Source: Flavobacteriales bacterium (GTDB lineage Bacteria; Bacteroidota; Bacteroidia; CAIKAF01). From it: a stretch of DNA of 44,907 nt. Below are positions 18,512-27,889 of the stretch, one piece after another; the stretch's first letter is position 1, and each line of letters starts with the position of its first letter. The position numbers and the translations under genes were made by a program. The stretch spans positions 1 to 44,907 of the forward strand of contig JANWWQ010000012.1 of the NCBI GenBank assembly GCA_025055635.1, written 5' to 3'. A model generated the notes under the pieces. The model had not been told where the DNA came from, did not search any database, and worked only from the letters and a program-made list of their open reading frames with translations.

Positions 18512-19380
18512 CTCCCAGAGCGTCGTTCAAAAATTCGTACCAATTCTTTTATGTAGGGCTTGTCGGTGTACACCACGGCGTAGTCAATACCTTGACGCTG
18601 GAAGAGGTTTTGAACTTCGGTTCGCAGGCGGCGGCTTTCCTCTTGGAAAGAGCGGCGTGTGGCCCGATCCCCAAAGTCTATCCAGCGCCCTTCGCCGGTT
18701 TCATTATCCAAAAGGTAAAACAAACCTGAGGTGGGTAGATTTTCCTCACGTGGATCCACAAGGTGCAAAGCCACAATATCGTGGAAAGCGGCAGCTACCC
18801 GAAGCGGCTTTTCAAAAGATGGTGTGATGAAATCACTAAATAAAAAGGCAGTTGCTCTCTTCTTCAGCGTGTTGCGCAGAAAAGGCAAAACACAGGAAAC
18901 ATCTGAACTCTTGCCTGCGGGTTGAAACTCCAGAACATCCCGCACAATCCGCAGCATATGGCTACGACCCTTGCGCGGTGGTATGAAGGCTTCCACTTTG
19001 TCGGTGAAAAAAATGGCACCCACTTTATCGTTGTTGGCAATGGCTGATAAAGCCAGCACAGCAGCCATCTCGGCCATCAAATGCCGTTTGGTCCGGCCGC
19101 GCGTGCCAAAGTCCAACGAACCACTCATGTCCAGCAACAGCATCACGAGCAGCTCGCGTTCCTCTTCAAAAACTTTTACGAAAGGCTCCTGCAAACGGGC
19201 TGTCACGTTCCAGTCAATACGGCGCACATCGTCGCCAATTACGTAGGGTCTCACTTCACTGAACACCACCCCACGCCCTTTGAAGGCACTGTGATAGCTG
19301 CCACTAAGGAACTGCGACGACAGCCCCCGGGCTACAATTTCAATGCGGCGTACCCGGCGCAGGAGTTCGGTGGTCTCCAT
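18508..19380 (-). CDS. DUF58 (VWA-like) protein
   Basis: The product of 290 residues has the DUF58 hallmark near residues 33-60: FKGRG, then RPYVIGDDVRRIDWN. A VWA-like fold follows with DMSGS at 84-88, a partial metal site. It has no signal peptide or membrane segment, so it is probably cytoplasmic. DUF58 proteins accompany MoxR ATPases in nearly all bacteria that have them. The gene starts 20 bases after moxR and overlaps the next gene by ATGA. Confidence 0.9.
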   Translation of the reverse strand: METTELLRRVRRIEIVARGLSSQFLSGSYHSAFKGRGVVFSEVRPYVIGDDVRRIDWNVTARLQEPFVKVFEEERELLVMLLLDMSGSLDFGTRGRTKRHLMAEMAAVLALSAIANNDKVGAIFFTDKVEAFIPPRKGRSHMLRIVRDVLEFQPAGKSSDVSCVLPFLRNTLKKRATAFLFSDFITPSFEKPLRVAAAFHDIVALHLVDPREENLPTSGLFYLLDNETGEGRWIDFGDRATRRSFQEESRRLRTEVQNLFQRQGIDYAVVYTDKPYIKELVRIFERRSGR

Positions 19381-19400
19381 ACCGCTGGAAGCTACTGAAC

Positions 19401-20396
19401 TTAGGGCACCTCCACGTTGTGAAGAATTTCACGAATCAGGTGGTCAGTAGTCATGTTTTCGGCCTCTGCTTCGTAAGTGAGACCAATCCGATGACGCAGC
19501 ACGTCAAGAGCTACGTGGCGAACGTCTTCCGGTACTACATATCCTCTGTGGCAAAGGAAAGCCTGGGCCTTGGCCGCTTTGGCCATGCTGATACCTGCCC
19601 TCGGTGAGGCCCCGTAACTGATAAGGCCGTTCAGCTTGGAAAGATTGTAATCGGCAGGATTACGAGTGGCAAATACAATGTCCACAATATATTTTTCAAT
19701 TTTTTCGTCCATGTAAATGGCTTCTACTGTTTTGCGGGCCTCTAGAATATCTCCCAGGGTTAACACTTTGCGGACCTCCGGCAATGCCGAGGCCATGTTC
19801 AGGCGGATGATTTTTTGCTCTTCATGCTTATCCGGATAGGTCATCACCACCTTGAGCATGAATCGGTCCACCTGGGCTTCGGGAAGATGGTAGGTGCCTT
19901 CCTGTTCAATGGGGTTCATCGTGGCCAGGACCAGGAAAGGTTGAGGAAGGGGATAAGTTTCGTCGCCAATGGTCACTTGACGCTCCTGCATGGCTTCCAA
20001 AAGGGCGCTCTGTACTTTGGCAGGGGCACGGTTTATTTCGTCGGCCAGAACGAAGTTGGCAAATATGGGTCCCTTGCGGTTAGAAAATTCCTGTGTTTTT
20101 TGATTATAAATTACAGTTCCTATAATATCAGACGGAAGTAAATCAGGGGTAAATTGTATCCGACTGAATTTGCCATCCACAGCGGCAGCCAGCGATTTGA
20201 CGGCCAGGGTCTTGGCCAGACCGGGCACTCCTTCCAGTAGAATATGGCCGTCGGTTAATAAACCCGTCAACAGGCTTTCAATCATGTGCCGCTGACCCAC
20301 AATGACTTTTTCCAATTCCATCAATAGGAGGTCCACGATTCCACTTTTTTCCTTGACCCACTCATTGATGGTCCGGATGTCCTGAGCTGTTTCCAT
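19401..20396 (-). CDS. MoxR-family AAA+ ATPase
   Basis: The 331-residue cytoplasmic ATPase has Walker A GVPGLAKT at residues 56-63, Walker B VLADEINRAP at 117-126, sensor 1 ATMNP at 158-162 and an arginine finger near VDRF at 176-179. MoxR proteins act as chaperones that assemble or mature VWA-domain partners, here DUF58, BatA and BatB. I use ATG 20396 (METAQDIRT), which gives the usual family length; an open frame extends to 20519 but would overlap the divergent ABC permease gene. It is first in the eight-gene unit. Confidence 0.93.
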   Translation of the reverse strand: METAQDIRTINEWVKEKSGIVDLLLMELEKVIVGQRHMIESLLTGLLTDGHILLEGVPGLAKTLAVKSLAAAVDGKFSRIQFTPDLLPSDIIGTVIYNQKTQEFSNRKGPIFANFVLADEINRAPAKVQSALLEAMQERQVTIGDETYPLPQPFLVLATMNPIEQEGTYHLPEAQVDRFMLKVVMTYPDKHEEQKIIRLNMASALPEVRKVLTLGDILEARKTVEAIYMDEKIEKYIVDIVFATRNPADYNLSKLNGLISYGASPRAGISMAKAAKAQAFLCHRGYVVPEDVRHVALDVLRHRIGLTYEAEAENMTTDHLIREILHNVEVP

Positions 20397-20495
20397 GGTT
20401 TGTGTTTGCCTGGGGTGCAGCAAATAATATTCCATTATTTGATTTAGATGCGCTTCGTTTCTTTGTAAGTAGTTCAGCCATAAAGCGGTCGTTGC

Positions 20496-21251
20496 ATGAT
20501 TAGGCTTCAGGCACGGCAAGTATGGAGGTTGGCACGAAAGTATCTCTTCATCCGCTACAAGAACACCGCTTTCGGCATCCTTTGGTCTTTTGTGAATCCT
20601 CTGCTGCTTCTGCTGGTGTTCAGTATCATTTTTTCTCAGGCATTTCCTTCGGTGGAGAATTACAAGCTATTTGCGCTGAGTGGGATTGTCATCTGGAATT
20701 TTTTCCCGGGGGCCATGGGAACACTTATTCAGATATTACCCGACAATGCTCCTGTGCTGCGCAGTTATCCTGTGGCGCCACTGGTTTTACCTCTGGCTGC
20801 CATCCTGTCATCCCTGCTCCATTTTTTTATTTTATTTCTGGCTTTTGCATTTCTGTTGCCTGCTTTTGGTTGGAAGCCATCTTGGACCTTGCTGGGTATA
20901 GTGCCGGGAATGACATTGTTCGCTCTGTTTACTTTGGGATGGGGTTTGGTGCTGGGAACCTTAAACGTATTTTTTAGAGATGTGGCCTTGCTCTGGAACA
21001 CCCTGCTACCTGCCATCTTTTATTTTACGCCCGTTGTCTTTCCTGCGGATCTGGTGCCGCAAGGTTTACAACCTTTCTTGTGGGCCAATCCGCTCGCCTG
21101 GTATGTTCTTCCGCTACGCCGGTGCCTGGTAGAAAATGAATGGCCCACTTTCGCAGAGTGGGGTGTGATGGCGATTCTGGCGATGACCTTTCTGTTCGCA
21201 GGTTTGTTATTCTTCAGGAAACTAAAAAAATATTTCATTGCCTTTTTGTGA
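20496..21251 (+). CDS. ABC-2 type polysaccharide exporter permease (Wzm/TagG-like)
   Basis: The 251-residue product has six hydrophobic segments. Its N-terminal LARKYLFIRYKNTAFGILWSF and the segments after it match ABC-2 permeases that export O-antigen, teichoic acid or capsular glycans (KpsM/Wzm/TagG group). It should pair with the ATPase encoded next. ATG 20496 gives a normal N-terminus. No glycan synthesis genes adjoin it, so the exported glycan is unknown. A 99-base gap separates it from the divergent moxR. Confidence 0.85.
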   Translation: MIRLQARQVWRLARKYLFIRYKNTAFGILWSFVNPLLLLLVFSIIFSQAFPSVENYKLFALSGIVIWNFFPGAMGTLIQILPDNAPVLRSYPVAPLVLPLAAILSSLLHFFILFLAFAFLLPAFGWKPSWTLLGIVPGMTLFALFTLGWGLVLGTLNVFFRDVALLWNTLLPAIFYFTPVVFPADLVPQGLQPFLWANPLAWYVLPLRRCLVENEWPTFAEWGVMAILAMTFLFAGLLFFRKLKKYFIAFL

Positions 21252-21261
21252 AAGGTTTCTC

Positions 21262-22008
21262 GTGGAGCCTTTAATTGCTTTTGATGAAGTCGGTTTTTCT
21301 TATCTTGTTCCTTATGGCCAAGTGACATCCTTTAAGGAGGCCGTGCACCAGCTTTTCAGCGGTCGGGTTTTTCAACGCAAGGAAGTGTTGCGAAATATCC
21401 ACTTCACCCTTTATCCTGGCGAGTGCCTGGCCGTTGTGGGGCGGAATGGCAGTGGTAAAACCACCTTACTGCGCCTGGTATGTGGAATCACGGAACCCGA
21501 AACTGGACGCATTGTGCGACGGGGCACCTTGGCTCCGGTACTTTCCCTGGGCGCTGGGCTAGAACCCGAGCTAACGGGCCTTGAAAACATCCATCTATTA
21601 TCGGCCCTGGCCGGTTTCAGCCAAGAGGAAGAAAAGCAATTACCCGCTCGCGTGATGGCGTTTTCTGAGCTTTCGCCCGAGGTGTTGCGCATGCAGGTGA
21701 AACGTTATTCTACAGGTATGATGGCCCGCCTGTCGTTTGCGTTAGCGATGGCCCGTAAACCAGACCTTCTGGTAGTGGACGAGGCGCTGGCTGTGGGCGA
21801 TGCGGCTTTCCAGGATAAGTGTTACCAGGCCATAGAGGAGCACATCCGAAGGGGAGGATCACTCATGCTGGTTTCACACGCCGCAGCTGAAGTGAAGCGC
21901 TTATGCAACCGAATGTTGGTACTGGAAAAGGGACAAATCCAGTTTGACGGATCTCCCGACGAAGGCCTTCGCTGCTACCAAAACATACTTTCTGAAGCAC
22001 CTTTTTAG
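21262..22008 (+). CDS. ABC transporter ATPase (Wzt/TagH-like)
   Basis: The 248-residue ATPase powers the exporter encoded upstream. Walker A is GRNGSGKTT, the signature is YSTGMMARLSFALA in place of LSGGQ (typical for the glycan-export group) and Walker B is LLVVDEALAVGD, followed by the switch His in MLVSHAA. It lacks the C-terminal carbohydrate-binding domain of long Wzt proteins, so it resembles KpsT/TagH in length. I choose GTG 21262, with AAAGG eight bases before it; a TTG at 21238 would overlap the permease gene. Confidence 0.88.
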   Translation: MEPLIAFDEVGFSYLVPYGQVTSFKEAVHQLFSGRVFQRKEVLRNIHFTLYPGECLAVVGRNGSGKTTLLRLVCGITEPETGRIVRRGTLAPVLSLGAGLEPELTGLENIHLLSALAGFSQEEEKQLPARVMAFSELSPEVLRMQVKRYSTGMMARLSFALAMARKPDLLVVDEALAVGDAAFQDKCYQAIEEHIRRGGSLMLVSHAAAEVKRLCNRMLVLEKGQIQFDGSPDEGLRCYQNILSEAPF

Positions 22009-22029
22009 CTAAATATGGCATGCAACTCA

Positions 22030-22037
22030 TAAATTTG
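22030..22037 (+). promoter_or_regulatory. Putative -7 element for the Ig-like repeat protein gene
   Basis: TAAATTTG matches TAnnTTTG exactly and ends 37 bases before the ATG at 22075. This suggests the secreted protein gene is transcribed separately from the ABC exporter genes. Confidence 0.45.
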
Positions 22038-22074
22038 TTTTATAGTCTTACTCACGGTAAACTATCAAAATTCT

Positions 22075-25000
22075 ATGCCTCGCTCCCTTTTCCTCACACT
22101 TTTTTTATTTAATTTATTTGGGATTTTTTTGCCCTGCAACGGTTCGGGCCAAACGGTTATCTGGTCCGAAAACTTCAGCAGCGCAGCTGGCTGGATCCTT
22201 TCGGGGAATGGTCAGATGATGATTCCCGGCTCTCAACCCGCCAACGGATCTGCCCCCAACGTGTGGGCCATAAATGCCGTGGGAACGACGATTGATAACA
22301 CTTCAAATCTGCATGTTACTTGTACGGGCATCATCTGCCAGCTGCTGGGCGCTCCTGGGCCTCTTTACAACGCCACGGATGCCACCAATAACAGCAACAT
22401 TGTGGCGTACATGAACTCCGATATCCCTGCGTCTTCCTTTTCGGGTTCAGGACCATTTACTCTCACGTTCCAGTGGATGTGTCAGGGGGGCACTGTTCCT
22501 ACGGAAGGAGGTGCCCGTCTTATATACAGTGTGAACAGCGGAGCCACCTGGTCTGAAGTCCCCACCATTTACAACGGTTCCTCCTCTGTGAATACAGCTT
22601 CCATTAATCTAGGCACTTTACCAGGTTTTGTGCCAGGAACGACTCCCATCCGATTTGGCTTCAGATGGTTTAATTCCATTGGATCGGGAACTCATTTGGA
22701 TCCCCCCATGATAGTAGACAACATGCAGGTAACGGCTCCTGCCTCCCAGCCAAATACAATCACCACATCCTCTATTCAACCCTTAGCTGTATGTCCCGGA
22801 GGAACGGTACAGGTAGGCTTTACGTCCACAGGCACTTTTAATTCGGGCAACGTGTATACAGCCCAGCTGTCGGATGCCTCGGGCTCCTTTTCTTCTCCTG
22901 TCAATATTGGGACTCTGAATTCCACAGCCAATTCAGGTACTATCACGTGTACTATCCCTCCGGGCACACCTGCAGGTTCCGGATATCAGATTCGTGTCAT
23001 AGCTTCAAATCCTGCCACAACAGGTTCTTCCGGCTCCATCACCCTCACTGTGCTGCCCGCCGTCACACCCTCCGTGACATTGAGCACCACGCCAGCTATG
23101 CCGGTCTGTGCCGGCACACCCCTCACTGTGGTGGCCAACGTTTCAGGAGGAGGCACAAGCCCCACGTTTGCGTGGACTCTTAATGGATTACCCTATCCCG
23201 GTACGGGTTCATCCATTACAATTTCCAACCCTCAGTCCGGTGATGGGGTGGGGGTTACAGTGACTTCCTCTGATCCGTGTGCCGTGCCGACGCAAGCCAA
23301 TGCCACGCTTTCCCTGAATGTAGATCCTGCTGGCCCCCCTTCTGTGACTTTGACGGTCTCTCCGGACTCCATCATTTGTGCGGGAGAGATTGTGACCCTA
23401 ACGCCTAATCCCATCAATGGTGGTTCCTCTCCGACGTACCAGTGGTATGTGAACGGGACTCAGGTAGCCACGGGTCCCACCTACAGCTCCTCCACCTTAA
23501 ACGACCTAGACGAGGTGTGGGTCGTAATGAATTCTTCGTCTCCATGTGCCTCGCCCCCGACAGCCACCTCTCCCACGGTGACCATTTACCACGCCTCCAG
23601 CGCGTCGCCATCCGTAACCATAACGGCCAATCCAGGCACCACGGTTTGCGTGGGCGACAACATAACTTTCACAGCCAACCCTGTCAACGGAGGAGCCTCC
23701 CCCACCTATCAATGGTACGTTAATGGTAACCTGGTGGGTACAGGACCCACTTACATGACTAATACTCTGCAGAATGGCGACCAAGTATATGTCACTATGA
23801 CTTCCTCAGCTTCGTGTGCCAATCCGTCCACGGTCAACAGCCCTCCGCTCACCATCAATGTGACCTCAGGCTCGGGGAATAACCCCACGGTGACGGTGAC
23901 GGCCAATCCAGGGACCACCATTTGCCAAGGCCAATCGGTCACATTTACCGCCACTGTTCAGAACGGGGGGCCCAACATGACTTACCAATGGCAGGTCAAT
24001 GGAGCCAACGTGGGTAGCAACCAAGCCACCTTCACCACAAATGCCCTCATGAATGGCGATCAGGTGTCTGTGACGGTAACTGTACCTGGTGGCAGTTGCG
24101 GAGGAGGAGTGGGTTCATCCCAGCCCCTTACTATCACAGTCACTTCTTCCGTTATTCCCACTGTTACCATCAACTCCACCCCTACGGGGGCCATTTGCAG
24201 TGGAACCACGGTAACCTTTACGGCTACTCCTAACAACGGGGGGCCTAATCCCACCTACCAGTGGTTTATAAATGGTAATCCGCAGCCCGGAAATCAGGCT
24301 ACTTTCAGCACCAGCAATCTGAACAACAACGACGTGGTCACCTGCGTGATGACTTCTTCGGCTTCCTGTGCCGTTCCACCTACGGCCCAGTCTAACCCCA
24401 TACAAATTACTGTGCAGCCTACAATAACGCCAACCATTACGGTCACCGCACAACCTTCGGGTCCGGTGTGTCCCCATGATACCATTCTTTTCACAGCCAA
24501 CTATACCGGAGGAGGCACAGTTCCGCTTTTCACCTGGTCAGTTAATGGACAGCCATTGGGTAACAACAGCACCTTCCTGTACATCAACCCGCAGAACGGC
24601 GCCCAGGTTACTTGTACACTCACCAGCAACGCTCCTTGCGCAAATCCAACCACCGTGACGTCCAGTCCCTTTAATGTAGTCACTCATCCGGCTTACACCG
24701 GGACCATTTTCCTTAATGCCATTGGTTCTTTGGAAATTCCTCCCTGTATTGGATGCACCTATCAATGGTATCTGAATGGTAATCCCATTCCGGGGGCGAA
24801 CTCAAACACCTATAAGCCCACGCAGGCCGGGGTGTATACCGTAGTAGTAACCACACCTCAGGGTTGTACCTTTACCACTCCCTCTTACATCAGCAATTTC
24901 TCTGTGAGCGACTTTGAAAAAGAACTGGCATTATGGCTTTATCCAAACCCCGCAGTCAATTTCTTAACATTGGAAGTCCGGAGCTTAGAGTTAGTTAAAT

Positions 25001-25161
25001 ATATCCGATTCTATGATTCTCAGGGGACCCTCATCCACTGCATACCTGGAAATGGACTTGGCCAATTCAGCATAGATATTACTGATTGGCCCGCTGGCGT
25101 TTACATTACCGAAGTTATACTACCTCATTCAGTAGTGCGTCAAAAGTTTATCAAAAATTAA
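22075..25161 (+). CDS. Secreted Ig-like tandem-repeat protein with T9SS type A sorting domain
   Basis: The 1028-residue product has a signal peptide ([19 protein letters not shown], cleavage near GSGQ), an N-terminal beta-sandwich near residues 25-220 that resembles a carbohydrate-binding or MAM-type module, a second domain near 222-328, then six Ig/PKD-like repeats of about 89-92 residues beginning near 328, 418, 507, 599, 691 and 782, and a seventh degenerate one near 870. Each full repeat has a conserved YQWYVNG-type core and two conserved Cys that may pair. The last 75 residues are a type A sorting domain ([13 protein letters not shown], then AGVYITEV and a basic end). It should be secreted by T9SS and attached to or released from the surface, probably as an adhesin. 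Ligand unknown. Confidence 0.9.
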   Translation: MPRSLFLTLFLFNLFGIFLPCNGSGQTVIWSENFSSAAGWILSGNGQMMIPGSQPANGSAPNVWAINAVGTTIDNTSNLHVTCTGIICQLLGAPGPLYNATDATNNSNIVAYMNSDIPASSFSGSGPFTLTFQWMCQGGTVPTEGGARLIYSVNSGATWSEVPTIYNGSSSVNTASINLGTLPGFVPGTTPIRFGFRWFNSIGSGTHLDPPMIVDNMQVTAPASQPNTITTSSIQPLAVCPGGTVQVGFTSTGTFNSGNVYTAQLSDASGSFSSPVNIGTLNSTANSGTITCTIPPGTPAGSGYQIRVIASNPATTGSSGSITLTVLPAVTPSVTLSTTPAMPVCAGTPLTVVANVSGGGTSPTFAWTLNGLPYPGTGSSITISNPQSGDGVGVTVTSSDPCAVPTQANATLSLNVDPAGPPSVTLTVSPDSIICAGEIVTLTPNPINGGSSPTYQWYVNGTQVATGPTYSSSTLNDLDEVWVVMNSSSPCASPPTATSPTVTIYHASSASPSVTITANPGTTVCVGDNITFTANPVNGGASPTYQWYVNGNLVGTGPTYMTNTLQNGDQVYVTMTSSASCANPSTVNSPPLTINVTSGSGNNPTVTVTANPGTTICQGQSVTFTATVQNGGPNMTYQWQVNGANVGSNQATFTTNALMNGDQVSVTVTVPGGSCGGGVGSSQPLTITVTSSVIPTVTINSTPTGAICSGTTVTFTATPNNGGPNPTYQWFINGNPQPGNQATFSTSNLNNNDVVTCVMTSSASCAVPPTAQSNPIQITVQPTITPTITVTAQPSGPVCPHDTILFTANYTGGGTVPLFTWSVNGQPLGNNSTFLYINPQNGAQVTCTLTSNAPCANPTTVTSSPFNVVTHPAYTGTIFLNAIGSLEIPPCIGCTYQWYLNGNPIPGANSNTYKPTQAGVYTVVVTTPQGCTFTTPSYISNFSVSDFEKELALWLYPNPAVNFLTLEVRSLELVKYIRFYDSQGTLIHCIPGNGLGQFSIDITDWPAGVYITEVILPHSVVRQKFIKN
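23059..24684 (+). repeat. Six in-frame tandem Ig-like repeat units (267-276 bases each)
   Basis: Units start near 23059, 23326, 23593, 23869, 24145 and 24418. Units three and four share stretches of identical DNA, for example ACGGCCAATCCAGG at 23623-23636 and 23899-23912, exactly 276 bases (92 codons) apart. This points to comparatively recent internal duplication of that pair. Confidence 0.8.
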
Positions 25162-25180
25162 TCAGTGAAGTTTTTTCAAT

Positions 25181-25188
25181 TAACTTTG
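25181..25188 (+). promoter_or_regulatory. Putative -7 element for the small secreted protein gene
   Basis: TAACTTTG matches TAnnTTTG exactly, 14 bases before the ATG at 25203, in the 41-base gap after the Ig-like repeat gene. Confidence 0.45.
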
Positions 25189-25202
25189 TAAAAAAAACAA
25201 AC

Positions 25203-25661
25203 ATGAAAAAGTTCATTTTTTCCTTTTTAGTTGGTTTTCTAGCCTTATCGTTTCCCTTTTACGTTGTTGCCCAAATAGAAGGTGATGAAATATTATCCCT
25301 TATAGGGAAATCTGTTAAAGATCCTAAAGCTGCTGAATTCCTCAAACAGGTAAATCCGGATCCCGACTATGGTATCAATTACGAGAATGGGGTAAGAGTT
25401 TACACGGATGGCAACCGAATTTCACGAATTTATTTATATTTTGAAGGTTGGGTTGAAGGGAAAAAAATGAATACCTTCAAATGGAAATTTCCTGGCCTTA
25501 TCCATAGTAACTTCACCATTTATGATGCCGAACGCTACTTTGGACCGGCTCTGGAAAAATACGACCAACGCGCCATTTTTGTCAAAGATGGCGTTCAAAT
25601 AGAAATCGTTTTTAAAGACGAACAAATGCTCCAGCCTAGTTATGTGCATTTGATGAAGTAA
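25203..25661 (+). CDS. Small secreted protein of unknown function
   Basis: I do not recognise this 152-residue protein. It starts with a clear signal peptide (MKKFIFSFLVGFLALSF, cleavage near VVAQIE). The mature part is about 128 residues, mixed alpha/beta, with no Cys. It contains GVRVYTDGNRISRIYLYFEG, a pattern of short beta-strands with charged turns, and AERYFGPALEKYDQRAIFVKDG near the C-terminus. No lipobox or T9SS tail is present, so it is probably periplasmic. ATG 25203 is chosen because a longer frame (from 25086) lies inside the upstream gene and would bury the signal peptide. It has its own promoter-like element, so a link to the Ig-like protein is uncertain. Confidence 0.8.
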   Translation: MKKFIFSFLVGFLALSFPFYVVAQIEGDEILSLIGKSVKDPKAAEFLKQVNPDPDYGINYENGVRVYTDGNRISRIYLYFEGWVEGKKMNTFKWKFPGLIHSNFTIYDAERYFGPALEKYDQRAIFVKDGVQIEIVFKDEQMLQPSYVHLMK

Positions 25662-26062
25662 TTTGAGCTTTCTTTTGCTTTGCCTCTCCTGTACTTTTAA
25701 AAAGTTTGGCCTTTAAAGTCTTTTACCTTTTTAATTCTACTAATAAATTAGATTTTTATTTTTTAATTTATTCTTAATTGTTTAACCTTTAACACCAGCT
25801 CTGTGGGTTTTTCCCTCGTTACTCCTCATAAATACTGAATGGCCCTGTGAATGCTCCTGAAAACGAAGGCAGGATGGGGAGAATGATGCTGAATTATAGC
25901 TGAATCTTTATATTAAGTTGATGTACCTTTCTTGAATTAAGTTAATTTCTCCCCACATCCATTTTTCCATAATAGTAGGCGAAGTTCTTATGGACTGTCC
26001 CTGCCAGGCAAGGCATGAATTTTCCGGCGAGGAAAAGTCACCGATAAATGTGGAAAAATGTT
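25662..26062. other. Convergent intergenic region, no gene seen
   Basis: About 400 bases between the small secreted protein gene (+) and the SulP gene (-). The first half is very AT-rich. Two weak inverted repeats (around 25693-25705 and TTTTCC/GGAAAA at 26020-26036) lack T-runs, so I do not call terminators. No ORF or RNA gene is supported. Confidence 0.65.
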
Positions 26063-27691
26063 TTAAAACTTAAATCCTTTAAAATTAAAGATTGGGCGAT
26101 GATTCTTTTTGTACCGTGTGGCTAATGGATGGGAGGAGATAGCATGTAGCAATTCAAGGCCCTTCAACTCCAAAATGCCCCCCTGATCGTGCCTTAAAGT
26201 AGCCAACTCCTTTAGGTGGGAAAGGGCTGTGTGATCCAGCCCACGGGCTTCTTTGAAATCAAGGACGATTTTCTGTTTTACCTCCACCTTTTCAATGAGT
26301 TTGTTTAGAGAATGGAAATTTGAGAATACCAAGGCTCCCCGAATATGGATGTAAAGGGTGTTATGGTCGTTATCGTATTCTGGGCTCAGAGAAATTCCAA
26401 AAAAGTCCGTAGGACGTAGCCCACGGGCCATATGCCAGGTTATCTGGGCCAATGTTCCAGCCAAAATACCAATCAGGAGGTCGGTTGAGAGGGTAAACAC
26501 TACGGTGACAACCGCCACGATGAATTCCTGGCGGCCTGTATGCCAAAGTTGGGCAAATTTGGAAGGATGGGCCAGGCGGAATCCCGTGTACACAAGGATG
26601 GCGCCCAGCGCCGCCAGCGGGACTCTTTGGATGAGTGAGGCTCCGGCTGTGAGGTAAAGTAAGAGAAAAAATCCATGAAAAAAATTGCTCCACCAGGTGC
26701 GGGCCCCATAACTGACATTGGCTGAACTGCGGATGATCTCTGAGATCATGGGTAGGCCTCCCAGGAGGGCGGCTAACACGTTGCCTATTCCCACTCCGGT
26801 CAAGTCACGGTGAAGCTGAGCCCGGCGATGCCAGGGGTCCAGCAGGTCTACGGCACGAGTGCTCAACAGAGTTTCCAGGCTGCCAATGAGGGCAAATAAA
26901 AAAATGTACTTAATGGAAAGGGGCTCCCAGATGCGGGTAAAATCAGGAAACGTAATAAAATCCAACGCCTCCTCTGGAAGTTGGACCATAAATTGAGGGC
27001 CTCGGGGCCATTGGTCTCCCAGAATTTTTAGAGGCTTAGAGTCCCTCAAGGAAAAAATATGTCCCACGACAATGCCCAAAAGAAATACCAGGAGAGCAGC
27101 TGGAAGGCGTTTAAGGTTAGGCCAGGGAAGTCTTTCCCACAGGACTAAGAGAAATAAGCTCGCTAGACCAATACCTGCGGCAATCGGATGGGAATGAGCC
27201 AACGCCCCAGGCAAAGCAGCTATCTGGGAAGGTAGATCCTTTCCGATGGGTTGCAGACCCAGTGTAGGATACAGCTGTTTGACCATCACGATTATCCCGA
27301 TAGCCATAAGCATGCCTTTAACGACGGGAAGAGGAAAAATTTCGCCCAAAATGCCCCCGCGGACGAGGCCTAGGAGGACTTGAAGGATCCCGGCTACAAC
27401 AATGCAAGCCAACGCAAAGGGATATCCCCGTTCTGGTTCACCCTGCCCCAGGTCGGTCACGGCACCTAAGGCGATAACGATGAGTCCAGCCGCAGGCCCT
27501 TTGATAGTGAGTTGGGAACCGCCCAAAAAGGAAACCAAAAGTCCGCCCACGATAGCAGTGAACACCCCGGCAGAGGCCGGAAAGCCACTGGCCAGCGATA
27601 TGCCTAAACATAAGGGCAGGGCTATGAGAGAGACGAGAAAGCCGGCCACAAGATCAGCCGGTTGAAAACGGGGTAGGGAAGGTCTGAGCAT
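26063..27691 (-). CDS. SulP-family anion transporter with STAS domain
   Basis: The 542-residue inner-membrane protein has the SulP N-terminal region (DLVAGFLVSLIALPLCLGIS), GPAAGLIVIALGAV, at least ten further hydrophobic segments to about residue 420, and a cytoplasmic STAS domain near 435-540 (LVFSNFHSLNKLIEKV, IVLDFKEARGLDHTALSHL). The family moves sulfate, bicarbonate or other anions; the ion cannot be read from sequence. In some Bacteroidota similar proteins sit beside a carbonic anhydrase gene, which is not the case here. It is a single-gene unit facing cphA divergently. Confidence 0.92.
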   Translation of the reverse strand: MLRPSLPRFQPADLVAGFLVSLIALPLCLGISLASGFPASAGVFTAIVGGLLVSFLGGSQLTIKGPAAGLIVIALGAVTDLGQGEPERGYPFALACIVVAGILQVLLGLVRGGILGEIFPLPVVKGMLMAIGIIVMVKQLYPTLGLQPIGKDLPSQIAALPGALAHSHPIAAGIGLASLFLLVLWERLPWPNLKRLPAALLVFLLGIVVGHIFSLRDSKPLKILGDQWPRGPQFMVQLPEEALDFITFPDFTRIWEPLSIKYIFLFALIGSLETLLSTRAVDLLDPWHRRAQLHRDLTGVGIGNVLAALLGGLPMISEIIRSSANVSYGARTWWSNFFHGFFLLLYLTAGASLIQRVPLAALGAILVYTGFRLAHPSKFAQLWHTGRQEFIVAVVTVVFTLSTDLLIGILAGTLAQITWHMARGLRPTDFFGISLSPEYDNDHNTLYIHIRGALVFSNFHSLNKLIEKVEVKQKIVLDFKEARGLDHTALSHLKELATLRHDQGGILELKGLELLHAISSHPLATRYKKNHRPIFNFKGFKF

Positions 27692-27717
27692 CTTGGGGAT
27701 GGTGATAAAAGCATTGC

Positions 27718-27725
27718 CAAAACTA
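27718..27725 (-). promoter_or_regulatory. Putative -7 element for the SulP gene
   Basis: On the minus strand TAGTTTTG matches TAnnTTTG exactly, 26 bases before the ATG at 27691. Confidence 0.45.
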
Positions 27726-27856
27726 AATTATGGCTATAGATAGATTTAACAGGCCAGCATTTGTGGCAATGGACAGGTTGTAAGCTTCCTTGTTATTTAA
27801 AGGGTTTTCCCTCAAGCAAAAAAAATTCTTCAAACCACCTTGTGGTTCCGTTCCTC

Positions 27857-27864
27857 TATTTTTG
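27857..27864 (+). promoter_or_regulatory. Putative -7 element for cphA
   Basis: TATTTTTG matches TAnnTTTG exactly, 25 bases before the cphA ATG. Confidence 0.45.
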
Positions 27865-27889
27865 AGTTTTGTAAAAGCATTGAAATAGC

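Noticed and set aside
23059-24684. Regular repeats considered as a CRISPR array or satellite
   Set aside because: Units are 267-276 bases, in frame and diverged at the DNA level while keeping protein motifs, so they are protein domain repeats.
26020-26036. Inverted repeat TTTTCC/GGAAAA as a SulP terminator
   Set aside because: It has a 6-bp stem and no T-run on the downstream side of the minus strand.
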